DNA from: Tanytarsus gracilentus
Taxonomy: Eukaryota > Arthropoda > Insecta > Diptera > Chironomidae
Assembly (NCBI GenBank): GCA_038502055.1
Contig: JAXRKN010000043.1
Coordinates: forward strand, 6,758,001-6,822,000
Direction of reading: 5' to 3'
Length of the DNA: 64,000 nt
The number at the start of each line of letters is the position of its first letter. Position 1 is the stretch's first letter. Both the position numbers and the translations under genes were made by a program. A model generated the notes under the pieces. The model was not told where the DNA came from. It ran no database searches and saw nothing but the letters and a program-made list of their open reading frames with translations. This document shows positions 1 through 12,480 of this stretch, one piece after another.

Positions 1-3000
1 GCAAAAAAAAGATATTTGCAGATATTTTATTGTTGAGACTCGAGAATGAGGCAACAGAGTCATCATCGCAGCTATCACACCGGTGTGTGGTTGTGTTTGT
101 CAATATGACATCTATCGCTCTCACGGATGGCATAACTTTTTCGAAATGCCATGATAACTTTCAATGTCGAGCTACATAAAACGAGTATTTAAATTCACAC
201 AAACTTTCGCTGGCCACGATTTAATTTTATTAGTAAAACAATTAAAAGATTTCTTACTTCTATCAAATGAAAAGCTCAATGTGATCCAAATTCATCATTC
301 GAATTTGGAAATCTCGCTGCTCATTTGCTGACTTCAACACTTTTGTTCAATTCTTTTCGCTTTTTATTTCCGACACACACAAAAAAAAATTAAGTGGAAA
401 ATTTTTCTTTAAAGCACGAAAATTGTTTCACTTTTCCTTCTTTTCTTTATTATTTCGGTGTCTTTTGATGTCGATAATTTCTAATCACCAACTTGGGTAT
501 TGGTGAAAAATCGATGTACTAAAAAGTGTATAATAAGCGAAATAAAATATTTATAAAGACTGTCTTCTTTTTTCTTTCCACTTCAATCGTTTAACAGTTT
601 ATTTCTTTTTTTCTCTCTCACTCAAATAACGGAGCACGATAATTTTTTACGTCCACTTTCGATGCGAGCTCACTTGAATCTGAAAAAGAAAAATACTGCG
701 AGCTCGAAAAATATGAATTTCTTTCAAAGAGCCTCCTCAAGCTCTCTTTACCATCACGTTCGCACAATCGAGCTTGCTTCTTCTTCGCTGTTTTGAGCGA
801 ATGTTCACTCATTTAGTTTTTGAGTGCTAAAATAGCATTTTAATTTTAACTTTTCATATAAGGACTCCTGGAATTGGAGCTTAGTTGAGTTTTTAAAATT
901 TATGTCACCCAGATTCACCGCTAAAATTTGTCACCGACCATAACATTTATCTCTCTCTCACTCTCACTGCTCATGATGAAAGAAAAATGAGAGAAATTTC
1001 AACATCAAATTTCTTCTCACATCTTCGGAACATCGCACAAACCTAATTTTTAGAGCTCGCCAAAATTGTCGATATTAATTTACTTCCTCAATTAAATTTT
1101 TGTTATTGTCATGACAGTAATTTAACACAAAAAGCCATCTTGTGAGAACCCAAGATCAAATAAAACTGCTCACATGATGGTCATCATGCGAATTCATGAA
1201 ACACAAGTAAAACAGAGATCATAAAAAAAGAAGAAATTTTTAAAGTCACGTATGCAAATTTCTTGAATAGGTTGTGTGTGATTGAGCACGTGAAAAGACA
1301 TGGCATTGAAGAAATTGAGTGCATTCAAAAGCTAATCCACAAAAAAACCGTCTAGCTTTTATCATTTGAGGATGACTGTGCAAAGTTTAACTTTTTTTAA
1401 TTCACCTACTTTAACAAGAAAAATAAAATAAAAAATATTTTGTGTGGATATTTCTTGCTTTGATGATTTTTATCTCTTTGAGGAATTTCTCACGAAAAAA
1501 AAGTGTTTAACCAGTTTGTAAATTCTAGCAGAAAAAACAAGTCAATAAAAACTTATATAACGAACGAGAGTGAAACTCCTTGTGTGAATGGGTTATCACG
1601 TGTCTCATCCCAAAATGCTATTTCATTCATTCAAAACATTCGATTATAAAAAATATATAAAAGAAAACTCATTTGAGGCCATAAATCGCCAATGCAATCG
1701 GTGACGATGACTGAAAAAAGATGAGGAATGGAAAGTTAAACAACCATTGACAAATTCAAGTAGCGTTCACTTTTTGCGCCCATCAGTATGCTTTTATCTC
1801 GGCGTGTATGTGACTATTATCGCGTCAAATCTTTTTATTATTCGAAAAACTAAAACCGGATGATCAATTCACTCTTTTTGATGAGTTATCAATTTCCTGC
1901 GATTTACACTCGTTGAAATCTTTTGAATTTCAAATATTTGATCAACGAACTTTTTCGCCGTCATAATTTAAACGTGAATAATTAACATAGATTTGCTCTC
2001 GTTACCGTTTAAAATCAATTTGATATTTATATAATTTTTGCGAGTCTGAAAAGCGTCCACTACAGAGTTAACAATTTTCGTACAACATGGCAATTAAAGA
2101 TGAACAATGCTCTTTATAAAAATTAGAATTAATATCCCGTGAGCTGATTAAATAACTTCCCATAAAGCTCAGAGTCGCTGAACGATCTCATAAACGCTGT
2201 CAAGAGGCATTGCATAATTACATCTCGCTCATCAAGCATAATCGCTCACATATACTCAAGAACTCATGATGGCATGACATCTTTTAAGCACGAATGAGAG
2301 AGAGCGAGAGGTGTGAGAAAGAAGACAAAACAAAGTCATGCTCAGACACAATAAATTCATAATATTTTCATTTATTTTGATAAAAACTCTTCAAATGAAA
2401 ATACTTTCACTAGTCAGCGAAAAAGTGAGTCGTGCGTGTAATTTGTTCGAGGAAATAACACATCAGTCATCGAAAAGAAATTAACACATAAAAAATGCAA
2501 TTTGTTAATGCAATTTTGTGCATGGTTCGAGGAAATTCGTCAAATTTTTTTTAACGCACCGGCGTACAGTTGATATGAGGAAACATGTGTAAACTAAGTG
2601 GAAGACATGCAAGTTTAAGGTCAATACTAAAAGCAATTTCATTCAATTATATTCACGCTGCGCTGTCAGTGGTGGTGAAAGCTTTTACGGAAGCTTTAAC
2701 AGTTAATTCGCAAGCTTTTGATGTTTTTGAATTGAGCAACATGGGTTGAATTTTTTTCAGCAACGATCGTTTATTTTTTACAATTCGAATAAATTTCCTG
2801 AAAAAGTAAATTAAAAAGTTGTTTAATTTTTTAAAGCTTTTAAGTTTTATTGATTCATTCCCTTAACGTGATCATTTTTAACATGATTTTTGCTTATCGA
2901 TAAATTTTTTATTTTCGCTAAATTGAACCACATATTGAACAAAAGTAAAAAGAAAAAGTCTTAATCGTACGTTGGTAACAAAAGATTTACACCTAAAAAT

Positions 3001-3184
3001 TTACAGTTTGCGAAAAAATTCTTTTAGAACTGTTTCAAACTCTTAAAGTCTTCTTTGGGCTTTCTCTAAACACCATAATTCTTCTCTCATATATTACATT
3101 CAAATAATTCCTAAAATGTCACATTCATCAGACGTTGAGCATTGAATTTTTTTATACAGCTATTAATGACTAAATTGATTCAGA
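1..3184. other. non-coding DNA, presumed 5' intron of flotillin-2
   Basis: I see no supportable exon on either strand. The sequence is AT-rich with homopolymer runs and short GA tracts (for example around 2290-2320). Because flotillin-2 coding exon A (23470) starts in mid-codon and no earlier coding exon was found, this stretch is inferred to be flotillin-2 intron or its 5' flank. The part nearest 3184 is the 3' flank of GMC gene 1, where no AATAAA was noticed close to the stop. Confidence 0.5.
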
Positions 3185-6100
3185 TCAACTCAATGTTAAA
3201 TTATTACTAGAATGTATCGTGGAATTAAATCCTTGCCGCTTATATCGACTCTCATTGCTATCTGATGGTTGAAGCCACAGTTCCTTAATCATGTCAGCAC
3301 CTTTTTCACCTAATAAAAAAATTTCGGTTAACGACTTGAATGATCTTTAAAATTAAATTACACTTACCAATCATGAAGACCGGAGCAACGATATTACCGC
3401 TCGTAATTGTAGGCATTATACTAGCATCAATCACTCGCAAGCCTTGTACACCATACACTCGAAGTTGGTTGTCAACGACACCTATAAAAAATTAGCAGAG
3501 TTAATGAAAGTTTATTAGACAAATGTTTTGACTTACCAAATTCATCATCAGGGGTGGACATTTTTGCTGTTCCTTTAAATAAGAAAAAAATGTTATAATT
3601 CTAAACTACTCATAAAAAAATTAAAGAACTCTCACCCGACATGTGATCTGTAAAAATAAAAAAGAGTATAATTAAAAACAGTTATAAGCATAAGAGCAAC
3701 ATAAAACTTGAAGTATCATCACTTCATAATTTCAAAGCTTTTTTCTCACTTCACGATGATTATCGAATTTAATTTTATAAGGCAATGCCATTGAACTTCA
3801 CTTTAAAATTACTTATTCGTACATGACCATCGTGATGAATGAGAAAGGCAGTCAATTAGAGTAGGAAATCATAACAATGTAATTACATATAGTCATGGTG
3901 TACTGTCGGATTGAACATTCCCAATATTCGTCTGCAAATGAGAAATTATTATTATTATTCAATATGAACACGGCTCATCATCGTGAACCTCTTAGAGATT
4001 AATCTCTATTTTTTTGGCAAATCTCACCTGTATACATCTCTAAATGTTGGCAATTTGGCACTTTTCGATCGTGGAAGCGTGCTCCAAAGCGTTTCATCGC
4101 TTGCGTTTCAATCAGAGAAATCGCTGCTTTGACACCTTCTCTCAGCACCTGAATATCGTCGGGATGTGTGAAGTAATTGTGATAAATTAGTGGATATCTG
4201 AGGGGATTTTTTGATTGTAGCTTAATGAAACCACGACTTTTCGGTCTCAACATCATAGGGAACACGCCAAAGACATCCTTATTTCTGATATCTTTGAACA
4301 TGTAATTATAAAATTCATCGGTAATTCCGTGCGCAATTTTCGCTTGATCATCTGAGGTTGTTGACGCTGACGTAAGATGAAATTCCATGTCTGGCCAATC
4401 GTCTGTTTGATTTGCGTACTTTGTACTAATAAATCCAACTGCTTCAATTCCAATGCTGCTTGTTAGTGGACCATCTTCAGTCACTGCATATCTCACGGCT
4501 GAATTTATATTCACCAATCTGTTCATGACAAATCCAACCGGATGATCAATTTGAAAAACAAGCCCTCCGGCTGCAACGTGATCTTGCAAATTTCGACCGA
4601 CACCGGGCGAATGGTGAATGACCTTAATGCCGAGTTTTTCAAGGTGATCTCGTGGGCCAATTCCCGAAAGCTTAAAGAGAGAAAAAAAGTTCAGTTATTA
4701 TTTCAAAATTTGCTTAATTTTTTTTTCACTTACCATTAGCAATTGCGGTGTCGAGATCGCTCCGGCTGATACGATTACTTCTCTTTTCGCATAAACAACG
4801 TGCTTGCGACCATTTCTTATGAACTCAACGCCAAGAGCTCGCTTCGTATTTTCGTCGATAATAACTTTTGTAACATGTGCAAATAGAGCTGTGTGAAGAT
4901 TTTTACGCAATCTTGCGGGTCTTAGAAAGGCTTTTGCAGCACTACAACGAGCTCCACGACGCTGATGGAATTGAAAGAATCCAAAACCTGTCTGCTGTTC
5001 GCCATTAATGTCAACAATATCGTAACCTTGCTCTTCTGCCGCCTGTAAAAATGCCGGTCCGATTGGCGTTAAATACGGCGCGTCTTGAATTGTTAATGGA
5101 CCACCTGAAAAAAAATATTGAATTAAATTAAAATCTAAAAATAAATGAAACAAATTTACCGGTTCCGTGATAACGTTTGTTACGTGCCAAATAGGGATTT
5201 CTTTGATCTTCCGACTTCCTAAAGTAGGGTAAAATTTCCTCGTAGGACCAACCTTTGTTACCTAAGGCATCCCACAGATCGAAATCTCTCTTATTGCCAC
5301 GAATATACAGCATTGTATTGAGTACAGTTGAACCTCCAAGTACTTTTCCTCGCGTAAAACAGCAACGCTTATCGATCATCGCCTGACATGCCGTTTTTTG
5401 CGGTTGGGTTCTGTGAATGAGATTGCATTTAATATTACGATTATGCAATATCATAACTTGTAATTTATAGCGCACTTTCCAGTGCAAAAAAAGTCTATAA
5501 TTTGAGCGATATTTATTAACACCTTCGAGAGAGATAATTAAGTTGTTTGTGCAGCGAACTTAAAACATTAATTAAATTTTTCTTATGGGAAAAGTTTTGA
5601 AGTTACGGTGAAATTTTCGCTAAGATCAAGGTTTAGTTAAGGTTATTAATGAGACGGAAAATAAAGCAACAATATATTGCAATATATGTTTTTAAGGCAT
5701 TGTTCAAAGGTATGAATGTCTTCACATATTTATATGTTTCTAACAAACACGACTTTCATTTAAATGAAGGCACTTGACGAGTTTATAAAGCCAATTAAGT
5801 AAAGAAAGAAATTTCCGAGGGGAGGATCAAAGTATTTTCATTATAATGTTTAACATTTAAAATACATTTTATGAGTTCAAATAATTTTAAAATTAAAGAT
5901 TTTAAAACCCATTGTCCCGCCCCTAAAAGAAATTATTTGATTCATCATGGGAAAATTTAAATGTGGCATAGATAGATGAAAATCATTAGTACCTAAATTA
6001 TCTCTGCATAACAAACAAAAAAGAGCTATGCATCATTTATTCAGACAGCTACTAAACGAAAATTTCTCTCTCATTACCACCTGCAAGTCATGCTGTGACA

Positions 6101-6732
6101 AGGTGGCTTAAAAAGTCATTTAATTTATGTTCAATGGCTTACCTATATTTCCAGTCAAGTTTACTCTTATGTAGGTACAACGATAACAATGGAACGTCCG
6201 AAATTTCAGTTTCATGGCCACCGGCCTCCAATAGTAATACTTTCCAGTCAGCAACCTCAGATAATCGTGCCGCTAAAATTATTTGTTTATTGTCTAGAGA
6301 TGCAAATTTATTTTTAACGAGGCACACTTACCAACTACTGAACCGCCAGCACCTGATCCCACAACAATCTTTAAAAAGCAATCAATTAGTAAACTAAATT
6401 GTGGCAATTAACATAAACTTTTTTTTGCAACTCACAAAATCGTATTCATGATCGACTTCTTTAACATTGAATGGTCGATTTTCGGGGTCGAAAACATCGT
6501 AATGGTAATATGCAAGTGCAGCAATTAGCACGGGTATGATGGCAATTTTTCCCACACCTACGATCGTCGTAGCTGCCTTAACAGCAGTGCCAACAGTAGC
6601 TGCTACCTTTCCAGCTCCCAATGCAGCGCTCGAAGCAATTCCAAGGGGCGTAATAATTTTTAGTGCCGCGCCACCGATAGCGGGCAGCACTTTGACTGCT
6701 GAAAAGCCAGCAGCAGCTATTCCTATGACCAT
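3185..6732 (-). CDS. GMC oxidoreductase gene 1 (glucose dehydrogenase-like), 11 exons
   Basis: This is a complete FAD-dependent GMC oxidoreductase of about 686 aa. Coding exons in transcript order are 6732-6436, 6368-6332, 6272-6143, 5410-5160, 5104-4734, 4670-4028, 3931-3887, 3647-3636, 3572-3537, 3481-3368 and 3309-3185. All have GT-AG ends and keep frame. The N-terminus is a Gly/Ala-rich hydrophobic stretch (signal or anchor) of about 75 aa. The dinucleotide-binding loop IVVGSGAGGSVVA is at residues 100-112, GMC signature 1 (RGKVLGGSTVLN) near 175-186, and the second signature at the LSGIGP region. The probable catalytic histidine, about H593, is encoded by a 12-nt microexon; the partner position is an Asn (about N637), as is usual in insects. 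The motif around the histidine is HMSGTAKMS rather than the usual HPxGTxxMGP, and CNWPRG is replaced by CCFTRG, so the substrate may differ from its paralogues. The substrate is unknown. Confidence 0.9.
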
Positions 6733-6846
6733 AATTTACTATTTGGCTATATTTTTATCTTTACTTTCAATTTTCTTCTTTGTATTTCAATTGTAAGGCA
6801 CTTCAATTAATCACACTCGTGCCATTGATGATCGTTGTGAAAAGTC

Positions 6847-6854
6847 TCTTTATA
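6847..6854 (-). promoter_or_regulatory. TATA box for GMC gene 1
   Basis: On the - strand this reads TATAAAGA. Initiator-like TCA elements lie about 28 bp downstream near 6826-6829, which gives a 5' UTR of roughly 95 nt before the ATG at 6732. Spacing and position fit an RNA polymerase II core promoter; it is predicted from sequence only. Confidence 0.5.
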
Positions 6855-9800
6855 TTACTTTTTTCGGGGCTAAACAATGTCTAAATTGTTATTATTAATT
6901 TCACTAAATTAATCAGCACCGCCTTGATGGGAGTAATATGACCACACGTTCACTACTTGCGAAATAAAATTAGAAAAAAAATGATATTAAATTATTAAAT
7001 TGGAGATTACAAAAAATCAATTTTTATTTTCAATTGAATTTTGATAGGTGCGCAATAAAGCGAGAGCGAGTCTTTTAACGCCGTGTGTACATTTCCATTA
7101 TATTTAATAATGTCTGCCTGTCGTCGCAGATCGCTTTCTGCGTTGAGTAACAGCAATTTCTTTTAAGTTACACCGAATGAATGATATTTTGATGTTGTGC
7201 TCTACCTGCGAGTGCGCATTCAAATGTGGAAACAAACAAATATAATAGACGGAGTTGAATTAAATTCCATTTCTTTTTTAAAGCGAATTTTGCAAGTTTT
7301 TTTGCAGAGACAATGCGGTCTCATCCTGCAATTGTATGTAAAAGACTTTTTCTCATGCCTTGACTTTTAACCGTGCGGAAAAAAAACGAGGAGAAATTCT
7401 TCGTTTAGCATTTAACTAATTGCCAATTTTGCACGAACACTTATCTGCATAAGTGAGTAATGATTATGTAAGAAATGATTTCTTACTTATTGCAATATTT
7501 ATAAAACCGGCTGTACTACTTAAATACAATAAGACACACATGCGAATTTGATTGAATATCCAAGAGTGATTTAAGGAGGAAAGATTTCATCCCATATTCA
7601 AATGTTATTTGCTAATTTTTAATCAAACAAACTATCGAGGCAACTAACGAATTTTTAAAGACACTTATAGTGATTTTGTTTCATCATACGCGATGTGTGT
7701 AATAGGTAAATAAAATTTCAAAGATAGTTATTTAAAAATAATGAAAGTAAACCAACAACATTTCGCGTGATTTTCTACTTTAAAAAAGAAAATTATAAAA
7801 AAACGGGATAAATTCATAACTTTTAAGTACACCCGAAATTCAACAAATCAAAATAATTTATACGGGAGAAAATTTCAGTTAAATTATCTCAAGTGATTGT
7901 TATTCAACCAGAATAGAGGTTAATGAAATTTAAGTACAACATGTTATGAACGGCAGCATGGATATCAGCATTTTTTATAGAGGGTCATTAGAAACATGAA
8001 TTTTGACACACACGTTTTGTCTAGGATTTGCAGCTTATTATATGACATATTTTTGTCAAGAAATTAACTTCAATTATGAGTCAGTGACAAAAAAAAATTG
8101 CGAAAATGCTTAAAATTTCCACTTTAAATGCGAGAGAAACTTTTGAGGTAGTCACGTTTTATATCAAAGAGTGAGAGAGAGAAAGAGGGTCATGCAGAAG
8201 GATGATGGAAAGCAGTTTTAAAGACCTCAATCACACTGATGATGTAATGTGGTCTTAATAATTTTAATTGTCATTGATGAAATGCGATCGAGATCAGTGA
8301 TATGCCTGAAAGCAGACACTTAACATTATCAAGTTGACTTGGACATAAATTATTATTTTCGGGTAAATTTATTGGGGTGGGGAAAATTTTAATGACTCAA
8401 TATTGTTGATAAATCGAAATTTATACTGACTTTATGGTCATTGAGAATTTATAAGCTCCTTTTGAACTTTAAATTCATTTCTGTATTCTCTTTTTTCGAG
8501 GACTTTTAATTGATTTACAGAGAAAAAAATTTAATTCCGAAATTAACCTTGGAAACATGAATTTCAAAAATATTATTTGGTTGCATGTTGAAAGAAGAAA
8601 AAGTCAATTGGAATAATTAGATAAAATTTTACAACTTAAAATCAAATTTTCAAATATTTTCATCCTCTTAAAATAAATCAATGAAAACTCTGTAAATATT
8701 TAAAAGTCCAATTAATTAATTCGAGTGTGTTCAATTAATTTTCCATCCCATTATCATCTCATTATTGTGACACATTCGAAAAGAAAAGCTCTTTTTTTCA
8801 AATCGATGCTGATTTCAATATAATTGCAATTCAATGTTTTCAATTATAATTCGCAGAGCTCTGCTTTAAGCTCGAGCACACAGCTCAATATGCCACACAT
8901 TGTAATTATCCGGTTATTCAATTTGGAAATTTTTTCAATCAACAAAGTGTTTATGCTTGTTTTTTTGATTTGCGAGCTTTAAAGAAAGAGTTTTGCGAGC
9001 AATCGGAAATTCACTTCAAACGTCCCTGAAATCATTTTTATGACTTGTTATTTTTTTTATGATCTTGTTTTTGTAATAATTTTAATGATTTAAAAAAGAT
9101 TGGACGTGACAAACAGCATCGCTAAAAGCTTTTATTGAAGAAAAAAAAATTTAAGGTCGATATTGCAAAATAATTGGAATAATTAAATTTTCTCACAGTC
9201 AATAAACTCCATGAAATTGGTGTGAGGAAATGTAAGTGAAAGATGTTGCATGAAAAATAAAATGTGTGCATCCCCTTTTTAAAAACGAATTTATGAATGG
9301 AGGAAGTTGAATTTTTCAGAGCATTTTCAAACTTGTATGCAGGCAAAAAAAAAATTGCATAACTTTATTCACATTGCAGTTTATAACTACGCTGAAGGCA
9401 ACTTTCAATTGCATTTGGCTAACATCACAGTCTTTATTGTGATATCATGTAATAGACGCTGATGAAAACTTGTTTACTCTCTAGAAATGTACATGCATTC
9501 GCCACTGTTAAATATTTGCCATTCGTCGTAACGTTTTTCATATTTGACCGATGATTATTATTTTTTGAATTTATCAAACACGCACTAATTTTTAACATCT
9601 CTTTTTTTTTGTCTCTTTCCAGGTAAATTTCAAGCTTCACTTACTTTGAAAATATTTTCTCTTGATCGCGCGAGACAGTTCGACAGATCGTATTTTTTTT
9701 GAACTTTTCTTCTTTACTGATTTATGGAATTTTTTTTGAACAAAATGAACCCGCTCGAGTTTGCGTAAGTAAAATAATAAAAGCAAGTGGCAGTGCCGAC

Positions 9801-10633
9801 TGACTGTAAGTAAAATTTACGCGTTCACTTGCGTTGAGAGCTCGATTTAAACTAAAATTGAGTTCTGCAAGTATTCACTCACATTTTGGGTTTCAACAAT
9901 GAGGCAACCGACGATGGTAATAACGAAATGGTAAAAAATCATTGCCATGCACTACGAGAGTATTAAATGAGAGAAAAAAACACAGAGCGGTAATCTACTC
10001 GCTAAGTGATCGCTGCTTTTACTTTCACTTGCTTCTGCGTGCCTCTCTGTAAAATTTTGCCCACTAAATTCCACCACTTTTATGTTTTATTACTGTATTT
10101 TTTTTGTGGTGGGTTTAAAAAAATCTGAGAGACTCTCTCGAATTTATGGATAGTTTCTCATTATGCTGTGAGTCGAAGCGGCACCGCGTGCAGTGTTAAG
10201 GTTTATAAGTCAAAACCAGAATAATTTAATGCTGCAGGCGTCGTTAAAGCACAATGCTAAGTATATTGCAAAAAAAATTAATGGACAAATAAAAATTAGA
10301 CTTTTTTACAACACACATCGCACATTCAAATAAATAATTGATTTGCGATGGTGCAACGAGCAAAACAAGTTCAAGAGGAAAAAAATTGTGTTGCGGTGGT
10401 CGCGGAATAATTTCTCATTTTGTTAAGCGACACCATAATTGACCTTTTGAATTATGCACGCTGAGGTTTAAATCTCATTAAATTGCACTTACACGAACTA
10501 TGATGAATCAGTTTCGAACGGAGATCAAAGTGACTTCCTTAATTACTTATTTTTCGGACCCACTTGTGATAGATTAAACATTTGTGATTAATAAAAATGA
10601 ATTGGTTCAAAAAATGTTGCTGTTATGCCACTT
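6855..10633. other. intergenic/intronic stretch between GMC gene 1 and cassette 2
   Basis: No coding exon could be supported on either strand. Most of it is low-complexity AT-rich sequence. The exception is roughly 9650-10230, which is richer in CG dinucleotides and has promoter-like blocks plus two strong GTAAGT donors on the + strand (near 9764 and 9808). See the findings. Confidence 0.5.
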
Positions 10634-10639
10634 TTTATT
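10634..10639 (-). terminator. poly(A) signal of GMC cassette 2
   Basis: There is an AATAAA on the - strand, 18 nt past the stop codon at 10657. It would give a very compact 3' UTR for the distal catalytic cassette. Confidence 0.6.
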
Positions 10640-10656
10640 ATTTCAATTTCTCTTCA

Positions 10657-12279
10657 TTACATTTCCTCTGTCTTTGGCTCACTCCATTCATTTTTAATTA
10701 ACTCAGCGCCCTTTTCAGCAATCATAATTACGGTGGGATTCGTATTGGCGCTTATGATCTTTGGAATTACGCTTGCATCGATGACTCTTAATCCCTTGAT
10801 TCCTTTTACGTTGAGTGTTGGTGTGACCACAGAATCATCATCATTGCCAAGCTTACATGTACCGACAGGATGGTAGAGTGAAGTTGAAAAATATGAAATG
10901 TAGCACTTCCAATAATCGTCCGTTGCATATTCAAATTTATCGCATTCAGGAATATCGAATCTATGCTCTTCGACCTCGGAGAGTTTAAAACTTTCGGTAT
11001 CGAGTAATTTTCGATAAAGTTTTAATCCCCTCAAAAGTGTTTCCATGTCTTCATCTTCATCCAAATAATTTGGGTTAATGATTGGCGAATCATGAGGGTT
11101 GCTACTTCTCAACGTTACATAACCTCTCGACTTAGGTCTAAGAAGTGTGACAGCAAACTGAATTGTTGGCTGCTTCTTGTTTGTCTCTAAATATTGATGG
11201 ATGAATTCATCTTTAAAGCCAAAATTACGCAAAAGCTCGTCGTAACCTAGAGCGTCCATTGGTTGACAGAGATGAATATATTGAATGTCAGGATATTTCC
11301 CATCAATTTGTGTGGTGTTGACAAAACCAACCATATCAGTACAGCCAGTTCCGGTGAATTTGCCTACACGATGTTTCAAAAATGAGAACATGCTGTCAGC
11401 CAATTCCACAGCCGATTGAACTTTGCCCCTTGTCTTATAGTACTTAAAATTATAGAAGAAGAAAACATGATCTTGAAGATTCTGTCCAACACCTGGTAAA
11501 TCTTTCACCACTGAAATGTCCAACTTTTTGAGGTCCTCCGCTTTACCAATGCCACTTTGCATTAATATTTTCGGTGAATTGACAGCGCCGGCTGATAAAA
11601 TTACCTCTTTGCGTGCCATTGCTTTTACCTTTTTATCGCCAATCTCAAAAATTATTCCTTTCGCTTGATCTTTTTCAATTATGACATTTGTTACTGTTGC
11701 ATGTTTAATTATGTGAAGATTTCCTCGCTCCATGACGGGAACGAGAAAAGCTTTTGCTGTGCTATGTCTCTCGCCGCCTTTTATCGTGCCTTGAGCTTGC
11801 ACAAAGCCAATATGTTCTTCGGCATTAATGTCCATATGCTCCACATATCCAATCTCGAAAATAGCTTCGAAAACAACCGTTTTAATCGACTCAATGCTAC
11901 TGAATCCATCAATATAAAGTTCTCCATCTCGCCCGTGAAATTTATCGCCAGTAAGCTCGAAAAGCCATTCTTGTCGATTATTCTCCGATTTCTTAAAGTA
12001 CGGTAACACTTCTTTCCAACTCCATCCCGGTACATTCCATTCATCGTAATCGCGATCGTTACCGCGGATGTAAATCATCGCATTAACGGCACTCGAGCTA
12101 TAAGGAGAAAAAAAGTAATTGGTCTGCATCATTAGTCACACTTCTAATTACCCTCCCAATGTTTTTCCACTCGGCCAGTAACTTCCTTTCGCGAACGCTT
12201 TACTCGCTTTCGAAGACTTTTCCGCAAAATTATTCCAAGTGTGCGATGAATTCCATGTCGATGGAAAGAAATATGGCAC
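10657..12279 (-). CDS. GMC oxidoreductase catalytic cassette 2, lacking its own 5' exons
   Basis: Two exons, 12279-12152 and 12097-10657, are separated by a 54-bp intron and encode about 522 aa ending in a normal stop. The product covers a GMC enzyme from just after the first FAD-binding segment to the C-terminus. It has YWPSGKTLGG and SSAVNAMIYIRG (signature 1), SAGAVNSPKILMQSGIG (signature 2), YHPVGTCKLG with the catalytic His, and SANTNPT with the catalytic Asn. The Rossmann GxGxxG segment is missing, and only 201 bp separate its first acceptor (CTAG at 12280) from the gene 3 stop. That acceptor is phase 0 and begins GTGCC, exactly like the acceptor of gene 3 exon 4. I infer that it is an alternative 3' cassette using gene 3 exons 1-3 (joined length 618 aa, normal for the family). 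An N-truncated duplicate is the alternative. The open reading frame and intact active site argue against a dead copy. Confidence 0.8.
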
Positions 12280-12419
12280 CTAGAGTGTGAGTTTGGAAAT
12301 GAAAGATTGAATTAAAAAACTGATTGAATATTCAATTTAGATTCGTATCGTGAAAACTATTAATTGAAAGATCAAAACGCTGAGAGCATAAATTGATTGA
12401 TATTGTGAAAAAATGATTA

Positions 12420-12425
12420 TTTATT
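12420..12425 (-). terminator. poly(A) signal of GMC gene 3
   Basis: There is an AATAAA on the - strand, 56 nt beyond the gene 3 stop and about 140 nt upstream of the cassette 2 acceptor. It is therefore placed to end the proximal transcript form before the distal cassette. Confidence 0.55.
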
Positions 12426-12480
12426 GCAACTCTGATGGATATTAGTCGTGACATGAATTTGCATAATCAAACGAATTTTT

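Noticed and set aside
5488..6142. A possible extra GMC exon inside the long intron of gene 1
   Set aside because: The protein is already continuous across 6143 to 5410 (KYR-TQPQ), and no GMC-like frame appears in between.
9752..9765. Flotillin-2 coding exon 1 (ATG AAC CCG CTC GAG TTT GC then GTAAGT)
   Set aside because: The phase is 2 whereas exon A needs 1, and the peptide does not resemble the flotillin-2 N-terminus.
10657..12279. GMC cassette 2 as a pseudogene
   Set aside because: 1.57 kb of open frame, intact catalytic His/Asn, good splice sites and a poly(A) signal are unlikely in a dead copy.
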